Below are positions 1 to 9,440 of a stretch of 64,000 nucleotides of DNA, in pieces. Made by a program: the position numbers and the translations under genes. The first letter of the stretch is position 1; each line of letters starts with the position of its first letter. The stretch comes from Affinundibacterium fentianense (GTDB taxonomy: Bacteria > Pseudomonadota > Gammaproteobacteria > Burkholderiales > Burkholderiaceae_D), in the NCBI RefSeq assembly GCF_018139545.1, contig NZ_JAGSPJ010000002.1:372001-436000 (forward strand). The letters are read 5' to 3'. The notes beneath the pieces were generated by a model. That model had not been told where the DNA came from. It did no database searches and was given only the letters and a program-made list of their open reading frames with translations.

Positions 1-9
1 GAATTTCAT
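1..9 (-). CDS. Start of a gene running off the left edge
   Basis: On the minus strand an ATG at 9-7, followed by AAA TTC, is preceded by a strong ribosome binding site (TAGGAG, complement of about 14-19) with 5 to 6 bases of spacing. Only Met-Lys-Phe lies in the window, so the product cannot be named. It would be the next gene downstream of the ATP-grasp gene, about 175 bases away and on the same strand. In several betaproteobacteria two cyanophycin-synthetase-type genes stand in tandem, so a full synthetase is one possibility, but this is a guess from context only. Confidence 0.4.
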
Positions 10-184
10 ATTGTCTCCTAAGCTACTACATTTATCATTTCAAATGAATAATCGAACGCTCGTACTATTCTTTCACGCTTAAAGATAGAGAGAATTCGGG
101 TTTCATGCAAGCAATTCAGTAGAGAATACGCGAATAAATCTTTAACCTTGAGACACCGTGAGCATATTCATCATAAACCTCTAT

Positions 185-1990
185 TTAAACATCAGAGTTT
201 GCTCGGGCGCTCTCATTCAACATAAGGGAAAAAATCTCTTCTGGGACACTGTCCACTATACTGATCGAACCAGAAATTTTTTGTAGCACAGTCAACCAAT
301 TCGAGCTCAGCGTCAGGTTTTGAACAATACTTGAATCAAAAAATTCAAGTGGAGCACCAAACTGCATGAATTGCTCAGCACTAACAGCGATGACAATCGA
401 CCTTGCCTGCTTTATTTTCAACAACATATAAATCGAAGCCCAAACCTGATCACTGCGACATTGGATCGACAAAGAGCCAAGCCCAGCCTGCGCACCACAA
501 ACCCATGCGATATGGTCAGGCTTCGGGAAACTAACTATCGCACGTTCCAATCGATCTAAATCTTTGGCCGCTATCACCATGAGTCGCGTCGCGATGCGTC
601 CTGTTTCAAGCCCAAGTAATTCTCGCGCAACACGCTGAATGAAAAGACCTGATGCGAGAAAAACGTCGAGACCCGGTGTCGAATTCACCTCAATAAAAGC
701 GCCTCGATTGACCGTCCATGATTGACTGATATCAGGAGAGATATAGTCCAGACCCGCAATACTCAGTCCTAAAGCTTGTGAAATCATCTCGGCCATCATC
801 CGAATATCGGGATGAACTTCATCTAAAACTTCAATCAAAAAACCACCCGTCGATACATTGGCATTGCTGCGTAGCACGGCGACTTGCCCAAGCTCCAAAA
901 TCGTCTCCAAACACAAACCTTGGGCGGCCAAATGCGTCTGCATGACCTCATCAATTTCGATGACACGAAGGTAGCCACTTCTGTGCAAATTACCTGACCT
1001 TTGTTGATTTAACTCGGCGACTAATTCTCTGATCGACTTTACCCCATCGCCTCTGACTTGAGCCGCTGCACGGCGCACCACAGAACACAATTTCCCGTTG
1101 ACTGTCGTCAATCGATAATCCTGCCCTTGAATATGCGATTCCATCAAAATATCATGCTCAGAAAACGTTCTTGCATTCAGAAACGCCGCTTCGAGTTGTT
1201 CGAGATTGTTGATACCAGCGGTCACACCCGCACCTTTACCTAAATGGATCGGTTTAACCACACAAGGCCATCCAACATGCTGCACGGCTAAGGGTAAGTC
1301 CTCGACAGTTTTTACCATGGTGAATGGCGGACTTGGCGCACCAATGTTGTCGAAAAAATTTTTACACAATTGCTTATTTGCGGCGATTTTAGTGCCGAGG
1401 ACACTATCTTGATCGGACAGAGATTCATAAAATATGCGCGATCTTGAGCCCCAGCCAAATTGCCAATAACCTACCGCTCGAATATATGGCAGCACGGGCA
1501 CCTTCAACTGACGCGCGGCATCCATCAAAATTGTCGCTTGATAGTCAGGATGCTTTTTGCGACACAAGTTCCATAAGCCATCTAACGCGGTTCGAACTGC
1601 TGCAAGGGAAAACCCTGGCTCATGGCATTTCAACATCATCCTGAGTGCCAGTTGCATTGCCCGAAAACTCAACTCGGCTTCATGGAAGCCGAGATACATG
1701 CGCAGACCATTCGAAGTACGAACTGCATTCGCCTGATGCAAAAAACCACGAACTTCGGTCAAAGCAGACAATGCCCATTGACTTGCCAAGCGAGCAAAGG
1801 CGAGCTCGACATCTGCCTCCAAAGTGGCTGAAGATTCACACCAATCTGGAAAATATCTCACGACCGAATCGCACATTTGTTGCAAGATCGAAGTATCAAC
1901 ATCCACAAATTGAATTTGTGCGACGATCACTGGCTCCAACGAGTAGGGATTGGGACCGTAATAGGTCGCCATCAAGTCCAATTTAATCAC
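185..1990 (-). CDS. Cyanophycin synthetase-like ATP-grasp protein without Mur ligase domain
   Basis: 601 residues. The N-terminus (YYGPNPYS, then PVIVAQIQFVD) resembles the N-terminal domain of cyanophycin synthetase CphA. Residues about 190-470 form an ATP-grasp domain: the ANKQLCKNFF helix, WPCVVKPIHLGKGAGV for nucleotide binding, and the metal-site strand FIEVNSTPGLD. CphA proteins continue for some 400 residues into a Mur-ligase domain; here the chain ends after about 120 residues with no P-loop GKT/S motif. It should therefore catalyse at most the ATP-grasp type of amide ligation. GTG start, with AGTGAG upstream at good spacing. Divergent from the ThDP enzyme at 2191 across 200 bases. 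The substrate is unknown; a peptide or cyanophycin-like ligase is an inference. Confidence 0.75.
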   Translation of the reverse strand: MIKLDLMATYYGPNPYSLEPVIVAQIQFVDVDTSILQQMCDSVVRYFPDWCESSATLEADVELAFARLASQWALSALTEVRGFLHQANAVRTSNGLRMYLGFHEAELSFRAMQLALRMMLKCHEPGFSLAAVRTALDGLWNLCRKKHPDYQATILMDAARQLKVPVLPYIRAVGYWQFGWGSRSRIFYESLSDQDSVLGTKIAANKQLCKNFFDNIGAPSPPFTMVKTVEDLPLAVQHVGWPCVVKPIHLGKGAGVTAGINNLEQLEAAFLNARTFSEHDILMESHIQGQDYRLTTVNGKLCSVVRRAAAQVRGDGVKSIRELVAELNQQRSGNLHRSGYLRVIEIDEVMQTHLAAQGLCLETILELGQVAVLRSNANVSTGGFLIEVLDEVHPDIRMMAEMISQALGLSIAGLDYISPDISQSWTVNRGAFIEVNSTPGLDVFLASGLFIQRVARELLGLETGRIATRLMVIAAKDLDRLERAIVSFPKPDHIAWVCGAQAGLGSLSIQCRSDQVWASIYMLLKIKQARSIVIAVSAEQFMQFGAPLEFFDSSIVQNLTLSSNWLTVLQKISGSISIVDSVPEEIFSLMLNESARANSDV

Positions 1991-2190
1991 ATTATTCTCA
2001 CTGCTAAAATCAACTAACCTCGATTGTAATTGAGTTTAGCGTCCGCTATCTTGTCGCAAACAAAAGCCGGCGTATTTAGCAACATGCTGTCTAGATTTTC
2101 TGCCATGACCGATCCGCATCTGCTACCTTACTCACCTAAATTAATTTAACTAAACATTAACTAACAATAAAACGTCGATGAGAGACCATA

Positions 2191-3879
2191 ATGGAGACGC
2201 TAAGAACTGGTGGTGAGATCCTAATAGATGCCTTAAAAATACATGGCGCAGACTTCATTTTCGGTGTTCCAGGCGAGAGCTATTTGCCAGTACTCGATGC
2301 ATTGCATGAAAGTGAATTGCGTTTCATCGTAAATCGACAAGAAGGCGGCGCTGCATTCATGGCTGAGGCGTATGGAAAATTAACTGGAAAGCCGGGAATT
2401 TGTTTTGCGACTCGGGGGCCTGGCGCAACCAATGCTTCAATTGGTGTGCATACAGCTTTTCAAGATTCCACACCGCTGATCCTTTTTGTCGGCCAAGTCG
2501 GTAGCGAATTTATCGAACGCGAAGCCTTTCAAGAAATTGACTATCGCAGGATGTTTGGACAAATGACGAAATGGGTTGCCCAGATCGACCAAACCGAGCG
2601 CATTCCAGAATACGTCGCACGTGCTTTTCAAATCGCAACGAGTGGGCGTCCAGGCCCAGTTGTACTCGCATTACCAGAAGACAGCCTCGCTAACAAAGTC
2701 AGTGTCAACGATACAAAAGCCTATCGTCCAGTACAAGCGGCGCCGAGTCAAAATCAAAAAAAAGAATTAGAGGATCGTCTTTCAAATTCTCAACGACCTA
2801 TCATCCTGCTGGGTGGAGCAAATTGGAATAGCCAAGCATGCCGGCAAATAGCAGATTTTGCCGAGCGCCATGATCTCCCTTTGGCTTGTGCTTTTCGCTT
2901 CCAAGATCTCGTTTCAAATTCACATCCAAACTACATCGGTGACGTGGGCATAGGGATCAATCCCAAGCTAGCTGAACGGATCAAACACGCTGACTTGATT
3001 CTCGCAATCGGACCACGACTGGGCGAAATAACCACGAGTGGTTACACTTTATTGGAAGCACCCTGTCCTAAGCAGTCGCTGATTCACGTTCACACAGATG
3101 CATTGGAATTAGGGCGCGTTTACCAAGCCGACCTCATGATCAACAGCGGGATGAGCGAATTATGTGACGCAATAAATGATATGAATGTGACCGTTTCACC
3201 GCTTTGGCAAACCCAATTGCAACAAGCAAAAAATGAATTGAGAGAGTGGCAAAAAGAACCGCTCCTATTCAAACAAGAAAAAGCTCCACTTAATTTGTGG
3301 CGTATCGTACAAACGATCCAAGTCCTCTGTCCGACCAACACGATCATCACGAATGGTGCCGGCAACTACGCCACTTGGGCGCATCGATATTTCCTGTATG
3401 GAGGCTTTCGCACACAGCTTGCCCCCACTGCTGGCGCAATGGGATATAGCGTTCCAGCGGCAGTTGCCGCAAAGATGGTCGCACCGGAGCGCACGGTGAT
3501 TTGCTTTTCCGGTGACGGCGAATTCTTAATGAATGGCCAAGAGCTCGCCACAGCCGTGCAATATCGGATCGGCATCCTCATTATCGTTTTCAATAATAGT
3601 ATGTATGGCACGATAAGGATGCATCAAGAGCGTGAATTTCCTGGACGTATATCAGGTACGCAACTCCGTAACCCTGATTTTTCCGCATTGGCGCGTGCCT
3701 ACGGCGGATTCGGTGAGGTCGTGGAAAAAACCGAACAATTTCCAGCCGCATTACAACGCTCACTTGAATTTACCCGTCAACACAAGTTACCAGCGTTAAT
3801 CGAATTGCGCTATGACGGTAATTTGATTACTCCCGGCGCAACCCTTGAACAAATCAGACAGAATGCCGAAAGACGATAA
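2191..3879 (+). CDS. Thiamine diphosphate-dependent enzyme, acetolactate synthase large-subunit-like
   Basis: 562 residues with the three-domain layout of the ThDP decarboxylase/acetolactate synthase family. The N-terminal pyrimidine-binding domain carries the cofactor-activating Glu in NRQEGGAAFMAEAYG, followed by RGPGATNASIGVHTAFQDSTP. A central domain follows, then a C-terminal PP-binding domain with the GDGEFLMNG...FNN metal/diphosphate motif. Length fits IlvB-type proteins. No small regulatory subunit (ilvN) or other branched-chain gene is adjacent, so biosynthetic acetolactate synthase is not supported; these stand-alone paralogues are often of unknown substrate. The beta-CASP gene starts 41 bases downstream and is probably co-transcribed. 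ATG start preceded by a GAGAGA-like site. Confidence 0.85.
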   Translation: METLRTGGEILIDALKIHGADFIFGVPGESYLPVLDALHESELRFIVNRQEGGAAFMAEAYGKLTGKPGICFATRGPGATNASIGVHTAFQDSTPLILFVGQVGSEFIEREAFQEIDYRRMFGQMTKWVAQIDQTERIPEYVARAFQIATSGRPGPVVLALPEDSLANKVSVNDTKAYRPVQAAPSQNQKKELEDRLSNSQRPIILLGGANWNSQACRQIADFAERHDLPLACAFRFQDLVSNSHPNYIGDVGIGINPKLAERIKHADLILAIGPRLGEITTSGYTLLEAPCPKQSLIHVHTDALELGRVYQADLMINSGMSELCDAINDMNVTVSPLWQTQLQQAKNELREWQKEPLLFKQEKAPLNLWRIVQTIQVLCPTNTIITNGAGNYATWAHRYFLYGGFRTQLAPTAGAMGYSVPAAVAAKMVAPERTVICFSGDGEFLMNGQELATAVQYRIGILIIVFNNSMYGTIRMHQEREFPGRISGTQLRNPDFSALARAYGGFGEVVEKTEQFPAALQRSLEFTRQHKLPALIELRYDGNLITPGATLEQIRQNAERR

Positions 3880-3920
3880 GTGTGGCGGCATGATTGTCAA
3901 CAACCTTTAGGAGAATGACT

Positions 3921-5336
3921 GTGCAAATTTCATTTCATGGTGCCAACCGAGATGTCACAGGTTCTTGTCATTTAATCGAATGTGCGGGCAAGAAAATACT
4001 AATTGATTGTGGCCTATTTCAAGGCGGAAAGGAGCTGGCAGACGAGAATCGCGAACCATTTGGCTTTGATCCTGCCAGCATCGATATGATGCTACTGACG
4101 CATGCACATCTTGATCACTGTGGACGCCTTCCCTTATTGGTGAAGTACGGGTTTAAAGGTGAGATCATTACGACTGCCGCTACCAAAGATCTGGCACGAT
4201 TGGTACTCCTTGATTCCGCCCATTTGCAAGAGGCCGAAGCAAAATTACGAGAAAAACAGCACCAGAGACACAAATCGCACAAAAGTCACCATGAGCCACC
4301 GTTATATACCTTGTATGAGGTGACTCGCTGCTTCGATTTTTTTGGGAGGGTCGCTCACTACAAAAAACCACTTTCAATCAGCGCTGGCATTACCGCAACA
4401 TTTTTCGATGCGGGACACATTCTCGGTTCAGCAAGCATCCTATTAGAACTAAAAGAGGCAGGACAATCTTGCCGTATTGTGTTTTCTGGCGATTTGGGTA
4501 GCCAAGGCCGAAAAATTTTACGTGACCCACAAATACCACCGTCCGCGGACATTGCAGTCATCGAGACGACCTATGGCAATCGCCTCCATCGCTCTTTGCG
4601 AGCTTCAGTCAAAGAATTCTACCAAGCAATTACAGAAACTTTTCAGCAAGGCGGTAACGTCGTCATTCCTAGCTTCGCACTCGAACGTACTCAAGAAATT
4701 CTTTGGTATTTGCGGGAAGGTATCGAAAAAGGAAAGTTACCCGCTTCAATGCAGGTATTTCTCGACTCGCCGATGGCAATCTCAGCCACCGAAATTTTCC
4801 GCCAACATCCCGAATGCTTTGACGAAGAGGCTTACGATTTTTTACAACATCACCGCGACCCTTTCGCGTTCAACAATCTACACATCACGCGCGATATCGT
4901 TGACAGCATGGCGATCAACCGAATCACGAGTGGCGCGGTGATCATTGCGGGCTCGGGGATGTGCAATGGTGGGCGCATACGACATCACTTAAAGCACCAT
5001 TTATGGCGCAAGAACGCGAGCATCGTTTTTGTCGGTTTCGCAGCAAAAGGAACATTAGCTCGGCAAATTATCGATGGAGAACCAACTGTGCGCCTATTGG
5101 GAGAAGATATCGACGTGAATGCCAAGGTCTATACCATTAACGGTTTTTCCGCACATGCAGATCAAGCCGAATTATTGAGTTGGCTCGATCAACTCAAACC
5201 GACCCATACCTTTCTCGTTCACGGCGAAGAAGAAGTCATGCAGGATTTCGCAAAAAAAATTCGCCGACTGAAAACAACATTGCCCATCATTCCATCGAGA
5301 AATCAAAGCGTCATACTCACCGATCTATTGAAATAG
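3921..5336 (+). CDS. MBL-fold beta-CASP metallohydrolase (RNase/exonuclease-like)
   Basis: 471 residues from the GTG at 3921. This start is chosen because AGGAG at 3909-3913 lies 7 bases upstream; the ATG at 3915 is too close to it and the upstream TTG has no site. The metallo-beta-lactamase zinc motif is THAHLDHCGRLP, with further ligands in DAGHILGSAS and FSGDLG. The beta-CASP insertion follows (IPSFALERTQEIL, GSGMCNGGRIRHHL), and the C-terminal motif is GFSAHADQAELLSWL with LVHGEEE. This set matches the CPSF73/RNase J-like clade of bacterial MBL exonucleases, which process RNA in the cytoplasm. Bacterial members of this length are usually of unproven target. Confidence 0.88.
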   Translation: MQISFHGANRDVTGSCHLIECAGKKILIDCGLFQGGKELADENREPFGFDPASIDMMLLTHAHLDHCGRLPLLVKYGFKGEIITTAATKDLARLVLLDSAHLQEAEAKLREKQHQRHKSHKSHHEPPLYTLYEVTRCFDFFGRVAHYKKPLSISAGITATFFDAGHILGSASILLELKEAGQSCRIVFSGDLGSQGRKILRDPQIPPSADIAVIETTYGNRLHRSLRASVKEFYQAITETFQQGGNVVIPSFALERTQEILWYLREGIEKGKLPASMQVFLDSPMAISATEIFRQHPECFDEEAYDFLQHHRDPFAFNNLHITRDIVDSMAINRITSGAVIIAGSGMCNGGRIRHHLKHHLWRKNASIVFVGFAAKGTLARQIIDGEPTVRLLGEDIDVNAKVYTINGFSAHADQAELLSWLDQLKPTHTFLVHGEEEVMQDFAKKIRRLKTTLPIIPSRNQSVILTDLLK

Positions 5337-5475
5337 GGATCAGCATTCTAGATTTCAGCGCTTTTCGATTTTTTAAATTGAGGTGGGTCTTGCCTTTTTT
5401 CGAATAAAGCTACTCAGTTCAGCGTGGGATGCGTAAAATAATCGAACTCAATCAGATATTCCTTTGGAGCCACTC

Positions 5476-6192
5476 ATGTTATCAAAAAAAATTCTATGTA
5501 CTCTTGGTTTAATGATGGGAGCGAACTCGATTGCGTACGCTGGCACAAATTTCACCCAATTAAAAACTTTAAATCAAACTGAATTCAATCGTCTCGCGAA
5601 GGATCTCAATTCGGCAGCTAGCTATAAAGCTGTCACTCCCGCAGCGGCGACTGGGTTAACTGGCTTCGACATCGGTGCCGAGGTCTCGTTCACCCAACTA
5701 GCAAACAGTTCCGTTTGGCAAAAAGCCGGTGCAGATGTCTCGACCTTAATCCTTCCTAAATTGCATGTTCATAAAGGACTCCCTTTTAATCTTGATATTG
5801 GTGCTTCATTGAGTTCCGTTCCCAACTCAGATATGAAATTAATGGGATTCGAGGCGCGCTATGCGCTACTAGAGGGCAATCTCGCACTGCCAGCCGTCGC
5901 CGTTCGTGGTGCATACTCTAAGCTCTCTGGCGTCAGTCAATTGGCATTCGATAGCACAAATATCGAACTGTTAGTCTCAAAAGGTTTCGTGATGTTCACA
6001 CCTTATGCTGGGATAGGACGTGTGTGGGGCAGTGTCACACCCAACGTCAATGGGCTTCAAAAAGCTTCGCCCACCTCAAGCAAAGTGTTCGCAGGGGTCA
6101 ACGCAAATTTTGGCTTAATGAACCTCGCAACAGAACTAGATCGAACTGGAGATAACCAGACAGTGAGCATCAAGCTCGGATTCCGCTGGTAG
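5476..6192 (+). CDS. Small outer-membrane beta-barrel-like secreted protein
   Basis: 238 residues from the ATG at 5476, preceded by GGAG at 5466-5469 with 6 bases of spacing. A Sec signal peptide is clear: MLSKKILCTLG, a hydrophobic stretch, and cleavage after SIAYA. The mature part has alternating polar/hydrophobic strands rich in Gly and ends in LGFRW, an aromatic C-terminus typical of outer-membrane barrels recognised by BamA. No family name is recognised. It stands alone between the beta-CASP gene (139 bases upstream) and the pyroglutamate operon. Function unknown; a structural or adhesin-type barrel is as likely as a small channel. Confidence 0.7.
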   Translation: MLSKKILCTLGLMMGANSIAYAGTNFTQLKTLNQTEFNRLAKDLNSAASYKAVTPAAATGLTGFDIGAEVSFTQLANSSVWQKAGADVSTLILPKLHVHKGLPFNLDIGASLSSVPNSDMKLMGFEARYALLEGNLALPAVAVRGAYSKLSGVSQLAFDSTNIELLVSKGFVMFTPYAGIGRVWGSVTPNVNGLQKASPTSSKVFAGVNANFGLMNLATELDRTGDNQTVSIKLGFRW

Positions 6193-6256
6193 TTACCAGC
6201 CAATAAGATCGACGACTAAGTTTTACTTCTAAGCCCCGTCACCGAGACAATACAAT

Positions 6257-6928
6257 ATGTCCGAGCCAGAAATCTGCTCTATGTCATTCTATTTGCTAGG
6301 GGAGCGCGCTGCAGTGATGCAATCAAACAGCGAGCGGATTGACTTGCGGCTACAGCAGCAGATTTGGCATATCTCAAGTGCACTGGCAAAAACTGGGAGC
6401 TGTATCGATCTAGTTCCGGGCATGAACAATCTCACGGCCATTTTCGATCCCTTAGAGACAAACGGCGCTGCGATACTTGAAAAAATGCAGCTTTTTTTTG
6501 AGCAGGCGAATTCGTTAGACCTCTTAGGTAGAGAAGTCACTATTCCAGTTCATTATGGCGGAATTGCAGGCCCAGATCTTTGTGAAGTCGCAGCGCACTG
6601 TGGGCTCAACACAAGAGAACTGATTGAGCTACATACCAGCGCAAGTTATCTCGTGTACTTTTTGGGTTTTCAGCCGGGTTTCGCCTATCTGGGCGGTTTG
6701 CCGGAACGCCTCAACACACCACGTCGCGCTGTTCCTCGCGTAGCGGTTCCCGCAGGATCGGTTGGGATTGGTGGCAGTCAAACAGGAATTTATCCTGCAA
6801 CCAGCCCAGGAGGTTGGCAAATCATTGGACGGACTAAGCTACCTCTTTTCCAGATTCATCGTACGCCACCCAGCGCTTTGCTTCCTGGCGATACTGTGCG
6901 CTTCGTTGTGGAGAACGACGATGCATAG
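6257..6928 (+). CDS. pxpB: 5-oxoprolinase subunit PxpB (KipI/Allophanate hydrolase subunit 1 family)
   Basis: 223 residues, full length for the family. Conserved blocks are LVPGMNNLTAIFDP, the VTIPVHYGG strand before the core, and YFLGFQPGFAYLGGLPERLNTPRR followed by VPAGSVGIGGSQTGIYP, which is the family hallmark. PxpB and PxpC form the kinase half of ATP-dependent 5-oxoprolinase and phosphorylate pyroglutamate for ring opening by PxpA. It overlaps pxpC by 8 bases, so translation is probably coupled. First gene of the operon; the ribosome binding site is weak. Confidence 0.93.
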   Translation: MSEPEICSMSFYLLGERAAVMQSNSERIDLRLQQQIWHISSALAKTGSCIDLVPGMNNLTAIFDPLETNGAAILEKMQLFFEQANSLDLLGREVTIPVHYGGIAGPDLCEVAAHCGLNTRELIELHTSASYLVYFLGFQPGFAYLGGLPERLNTPRRAVPRVAVPAGSVGIGGSQTGIYPATSPGGWQIIGRTKLPLFQIHRTPPSALLPGDTVRFVVENDDA

Positions 6929-7880
6929 AGAGTCCGGAACACGTGAACAAACTTCCTCAATACGAATGATTCGTGCTGGCATACTGACGACAGTTCAGGA
7001 TCTCGGTCGGCACGGATCACGTCACCTTGGTGTGGCACAAGCAGGCGCACTCGATCGCTATTCACTGATGCTTGCCAATAAATTGCTAGGGAATTCTATC
7101 GATTCTGCTGGCCTAGAAATTCTCGTTGGGCCGGTCGAAATTGAGTTCGAGAGAGATACTTGGTTTGTTCTCTGCGGCGCAAATTTTGCAGCCCATCTCG
7201 ACCATATTTCCATTTCAAAGGCATGGCGTCATTTCGCTCGTGCAGGTCAACGACTGATCCTGCAAGGGGCACAAAAAGAAGCACGATGTTATTTAGCCGT
7301 CGACGGCGGTATTTGCGTTGGATTAGTCTTAGGTTCCCGCTCAACCGATTTGCAGGCTCAATTCGGAGGGTTCGACGGTCGTGCCCTCAAAAAAGGCGAC
7401 CGACTCCCCATCGGCTCACCACGCAATTTGAGATCTCGCGTTGGCGTTCAACAACGTATGTGGACACCTGAGGTACGAGCAATTCGAGGACCAGAATTTA
7501 CGCAGTTTGACTTGCCAACGCAAAAACGTTTCTGGCAACAAGCATGGCAAGTAACTTCACAAAGCAATCGCATGGGATTTCGTCTTCAGGGCGAGACACT
7601 CGAGAGGGGCGGACACTCTCAATTACTGTCACATGCTGTTTTACCCGGCGTCATACAAGTTCCACCGAATGGTCAACCTATTGTACTACTCGCCGACTGC
7701 CAGACAACTGGTGGCTATCCTCGCATCGCCACAGTAATCGAAGCTGATCTATGGAAAGTCGCCCAAACTCCGATCGGTGGTCATTTTTGTTTTATTGAAG
7801 TGGATCATGATGCTGCCAAAATCGCCAGCAAAAAATGGCAACGCGAGTTAAATCGATTAGATGGAGTCATCCATGCCTGA
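6921..7880 (+). CDS. pxpC: 5-oxoprolinase subunit PxpC (biotin-dependent carboxyltransferase/KipA family)
   Basis: 319 residues from the ATG at 6921; GGAG at 6910-6913 stands 7 bases upstream. The open frame extends further upstream into pxpB but that part is antisense-like filler. The N-terminus has the family signature MIRAGILTTVQDLGRHGSRHLGV followed by AGALDRYSLMLANKLLGN. Later blocks are LAVDGGI and SNRMGFRLQGETLE, and near the end DCQTTGGYPRIATVI. Partner of PxpB in the ATP-dependent cleavage of 5-oxoproline to glutamate. Its last codons overlap pxpA by 8 bases. Confidence 0.93.
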   Translation: MHRESGTREQTSSIRMIRAGILTTVQDLGRHGSRHLGVAQAGALDRYSLMLANKLLGNSIDSAGLEILVGPVEIEFERDTWFVLCGANFAAHLDHISISKAWRHFARAGQRLILQGAQKEARCYLAVDGGICVGLVLGSRSTDLQAQFGGFDGRALKKGDRLPIGSPRNLRSRVGVQQRMWTPEVRAIRGPEFTQFDLPTQKRFWQQAWQVTSQSNRMGFRLQGETLERGGHSQLLSHAVLPGVIQVPPNGQPIVLLADCQTTGGYPRIATVIEADLWKVAQTPIGGHFCFIEVDHDAAKIASKKWQRELNRLDGVIHA

Positions 7881-8643
7881 AGTACAAGCGCCACGCCAAC
7901 CCATCCTATCCATTGACCTTAACGCCGATTTAGGCGAGGGAGGCGTCGACGATGCCGCAATATTGCAGTTAGTGAGTTCCGCCAATATCGCTTGTGGTGG
8001 TCATACAGGTGATGCGCTTAGTATGCGCACCGCTGTGCAATTAGCAATCAAAAATGAGGTCAAGATCGGCGCACACCCCAGTTTTTTTGACCGTACAAAT
8101 TTTGGTAGAACGCGCATCCATCCTCCCCCCGTGGATCTCTTTGATCAGCTTTGTCGTCAGGTCGAAGCGTTAGGTCAAATCGTCCAGCAAGAAGGGGCCA
8201 ATCTACATCACATCAAACCGCACGGCGCACTCTACAATCAAGCGGCACAAGACCCTAGCTTGGGAGAAATCCTGATACAAGTCATAAAGGAATGCGGTCC
8301 TGCAATGCAACTTATCGCGCTCGCTGGTAGTCCGTTAATCGAGCAAGCACGTGCCGCTGGCATTTTCGTCATTCCGGAAGCTTTCGCGGATCGTCGTTAT
8401 AACCATGATGGTAGCTTACGCGCGCGCACTTTCCATGATGCCTGCATCAACAATGAGGCGGACGTATTAGCCCAATGCCTTTCGATTCTACGCGACCACA
8501 CCGCGCAAACTTGGGACAACAAGCCAATTCGAATTGAAGCAAGAACGCTTTGTCTGCATGGCGACGGCCCGCACGCACTCCAACTTTTGCGAGCGATACG
8601 TTTAGGTCTAGCGCGCAATGCTATTCAAGTTACAGCTAAATAG
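7873..8643 (+). CDS. pxpA: 5-oxoprolinase subunit PxpA (LamB/YcsF family)
   Basis: 256 residues. The ATG at 7873 is preferred to the one at 7861 because GGAG lies 6 bases before it. Signature blocks: SIDLNADLGEG near the N-terminus, SANIACGGHTGD, IGAHPSFFDRTNFGR, HIKPHGALYNQA, and EAFADRRYNHDGSLRAR. PxpA hydrolyses the phosphorylated 5-oxoproline formed by PxpBC, completing conversion to L-glutamate in the cytoplasm. The order B-C-A with overlapping ends is usual for this operon in proteobacteria. Confidence 0.95.
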   Translation: MPEVQAPRQPILSIDLNADLGEGGVDDAAILQLVSSANIACGGHTGDALSMRTAVQLAIKNEVKIGAHPSFFDRTNFGRTRIHPPPVDLFDQLCRQVEALGQIVQQEGANLHHIKPHGALYNQAAQDPSLGEILIQVIKECGPAMQLIALAGSPLIEQARAAGIFVIPEAFADRRYNHDGSLRARTFHDACINNEADVLAQCLSILRDHTAQTWDNKPIRIEARTLCLHGDGPHALQLLRAIRLGLARNAIQVTAK

Positions 8644-8723
8644 AAACTATTGGGAATCCATTTCACTACTAGGTCATTCGAAAAAAATTAAGATAACAAC
8701 ATTGCGGTTAGGAGATAAGGTCG

Positions 8724-9440
8724 ATGGAATATAGTCTTTGGTTACCTCTCGTTGGCATACCCATCATCGTATTGGGGTTTGCTCTACGTTTTAATCCGCT
8801 CATGGTCGTGGTCGCAGCTGGGCTGGCCACTGGACTCGCAGTAGGCATGGCCCCCCTCATTTTGCTAGAAACTTTCGGTGAGAAATTTATGAACAGTCGA
8901 CAGCTCGCCAGTATCATGTTGATCTTGCCAGTGATAGCCTTACTGGAAAAATATGGACTGAAAGAGCATGCGCAAACATGGGTCGCGAATATTCGCAGCG
9001 CGACAACCGGGCGTATCTTGATGCTCTATTTTATCTTGCGTCAGTTCACGTGCTCCTTAGGTTTAATCAGTTTAGGTGGGCAAGCGCAAACTGTTCGCCC
9101 TCTTTTGTTCCCGATGGCAGAAGGGGCTGCGATTGCCAACTTTGGCGAATTGCCTGAGGCGATGCGCGAGAAAATCGCAGCGCATTCCGCTGCTTGTGAC
9201 AATGTGGCGTTGTTCTTTGGTGAAGATATCTTCATCGCTTTTGGAGCTGTACTATTGATGACTGGATTCCTGAAAGAAAACGGCATTACTGACGTCGAAC
9301 CTTTGACCATCGGTTTATGGGCCATCCCTACTGCTATTTGTGCGTTGCTGATTCATCTTCTTCGACTCTCTTGGCTAGATGCAGAGATCGCACGAGAGAT
9401 CCAAGTATTACAACAAAAGAACACAAAGGATGCAGCATGA
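8724..9440 (+). CDS. DUF969 membrane protein, candidate pyroglutamate transporter component
   Basis: 238 residues with about six hydrophobic segments (for example LWLPLVGIPIIVLGFAL, VVVAAGLATGLAVGMAPL and LASIMLILPVIALL). The block FTCSLGLISLGGQAQTVRPLLFPMAEGAA and the Cys-containing AHSAACDNVALFFGEDIF are typical of DUF969. Preceded by AGGAG at usable spacing. Its stop overlaps the start of the next gene in an ATGA junction, so the two are made together. Position between pxpA and pcp suggests uptake of 5-oxoproline or of pyroglutamyl peptides; this is an inference from context. Confidence 0.85.
   Translation: MEYSLWLPLVGIPIIVLGFALRFNPLMVVVAAGLATGLAVGMAPLILLETFGEKFMNSRQLASIMLILPVIALLEKYGLKEHAQTWVANIRSATTGRILMLYFILRQFTCSLGLISLGGQAQTVRPLLFPMAEGAAIANFGELPEAMREKIAAHSAACDNVALFFGEDIFIAFGAVLLMTGFLKENGITDVEPLTIGLWAIPTAICALLIHLLRLSWLDAEIAREIQVLQQKNTKDAA

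Noticed and set aside
2191..3879. Biosynthetic acetolactate synthase (ilvB/ilvI)
   Set aside because: The fold is right, but no small subunit or branched-chain gene is adjacent, so the specific name is not supported.
4477..4941. 154-codon plus-strand frame
   Set aside because: Lies inside the beta-CASP gene in another frame; no ribosome site and no family features.
6762..6920. N-terminal extension of PxpC
   Set aside because: Overlaps pxpB by 167 bases with no homology, while the ATG at 6921 has a well-placed GGAG.
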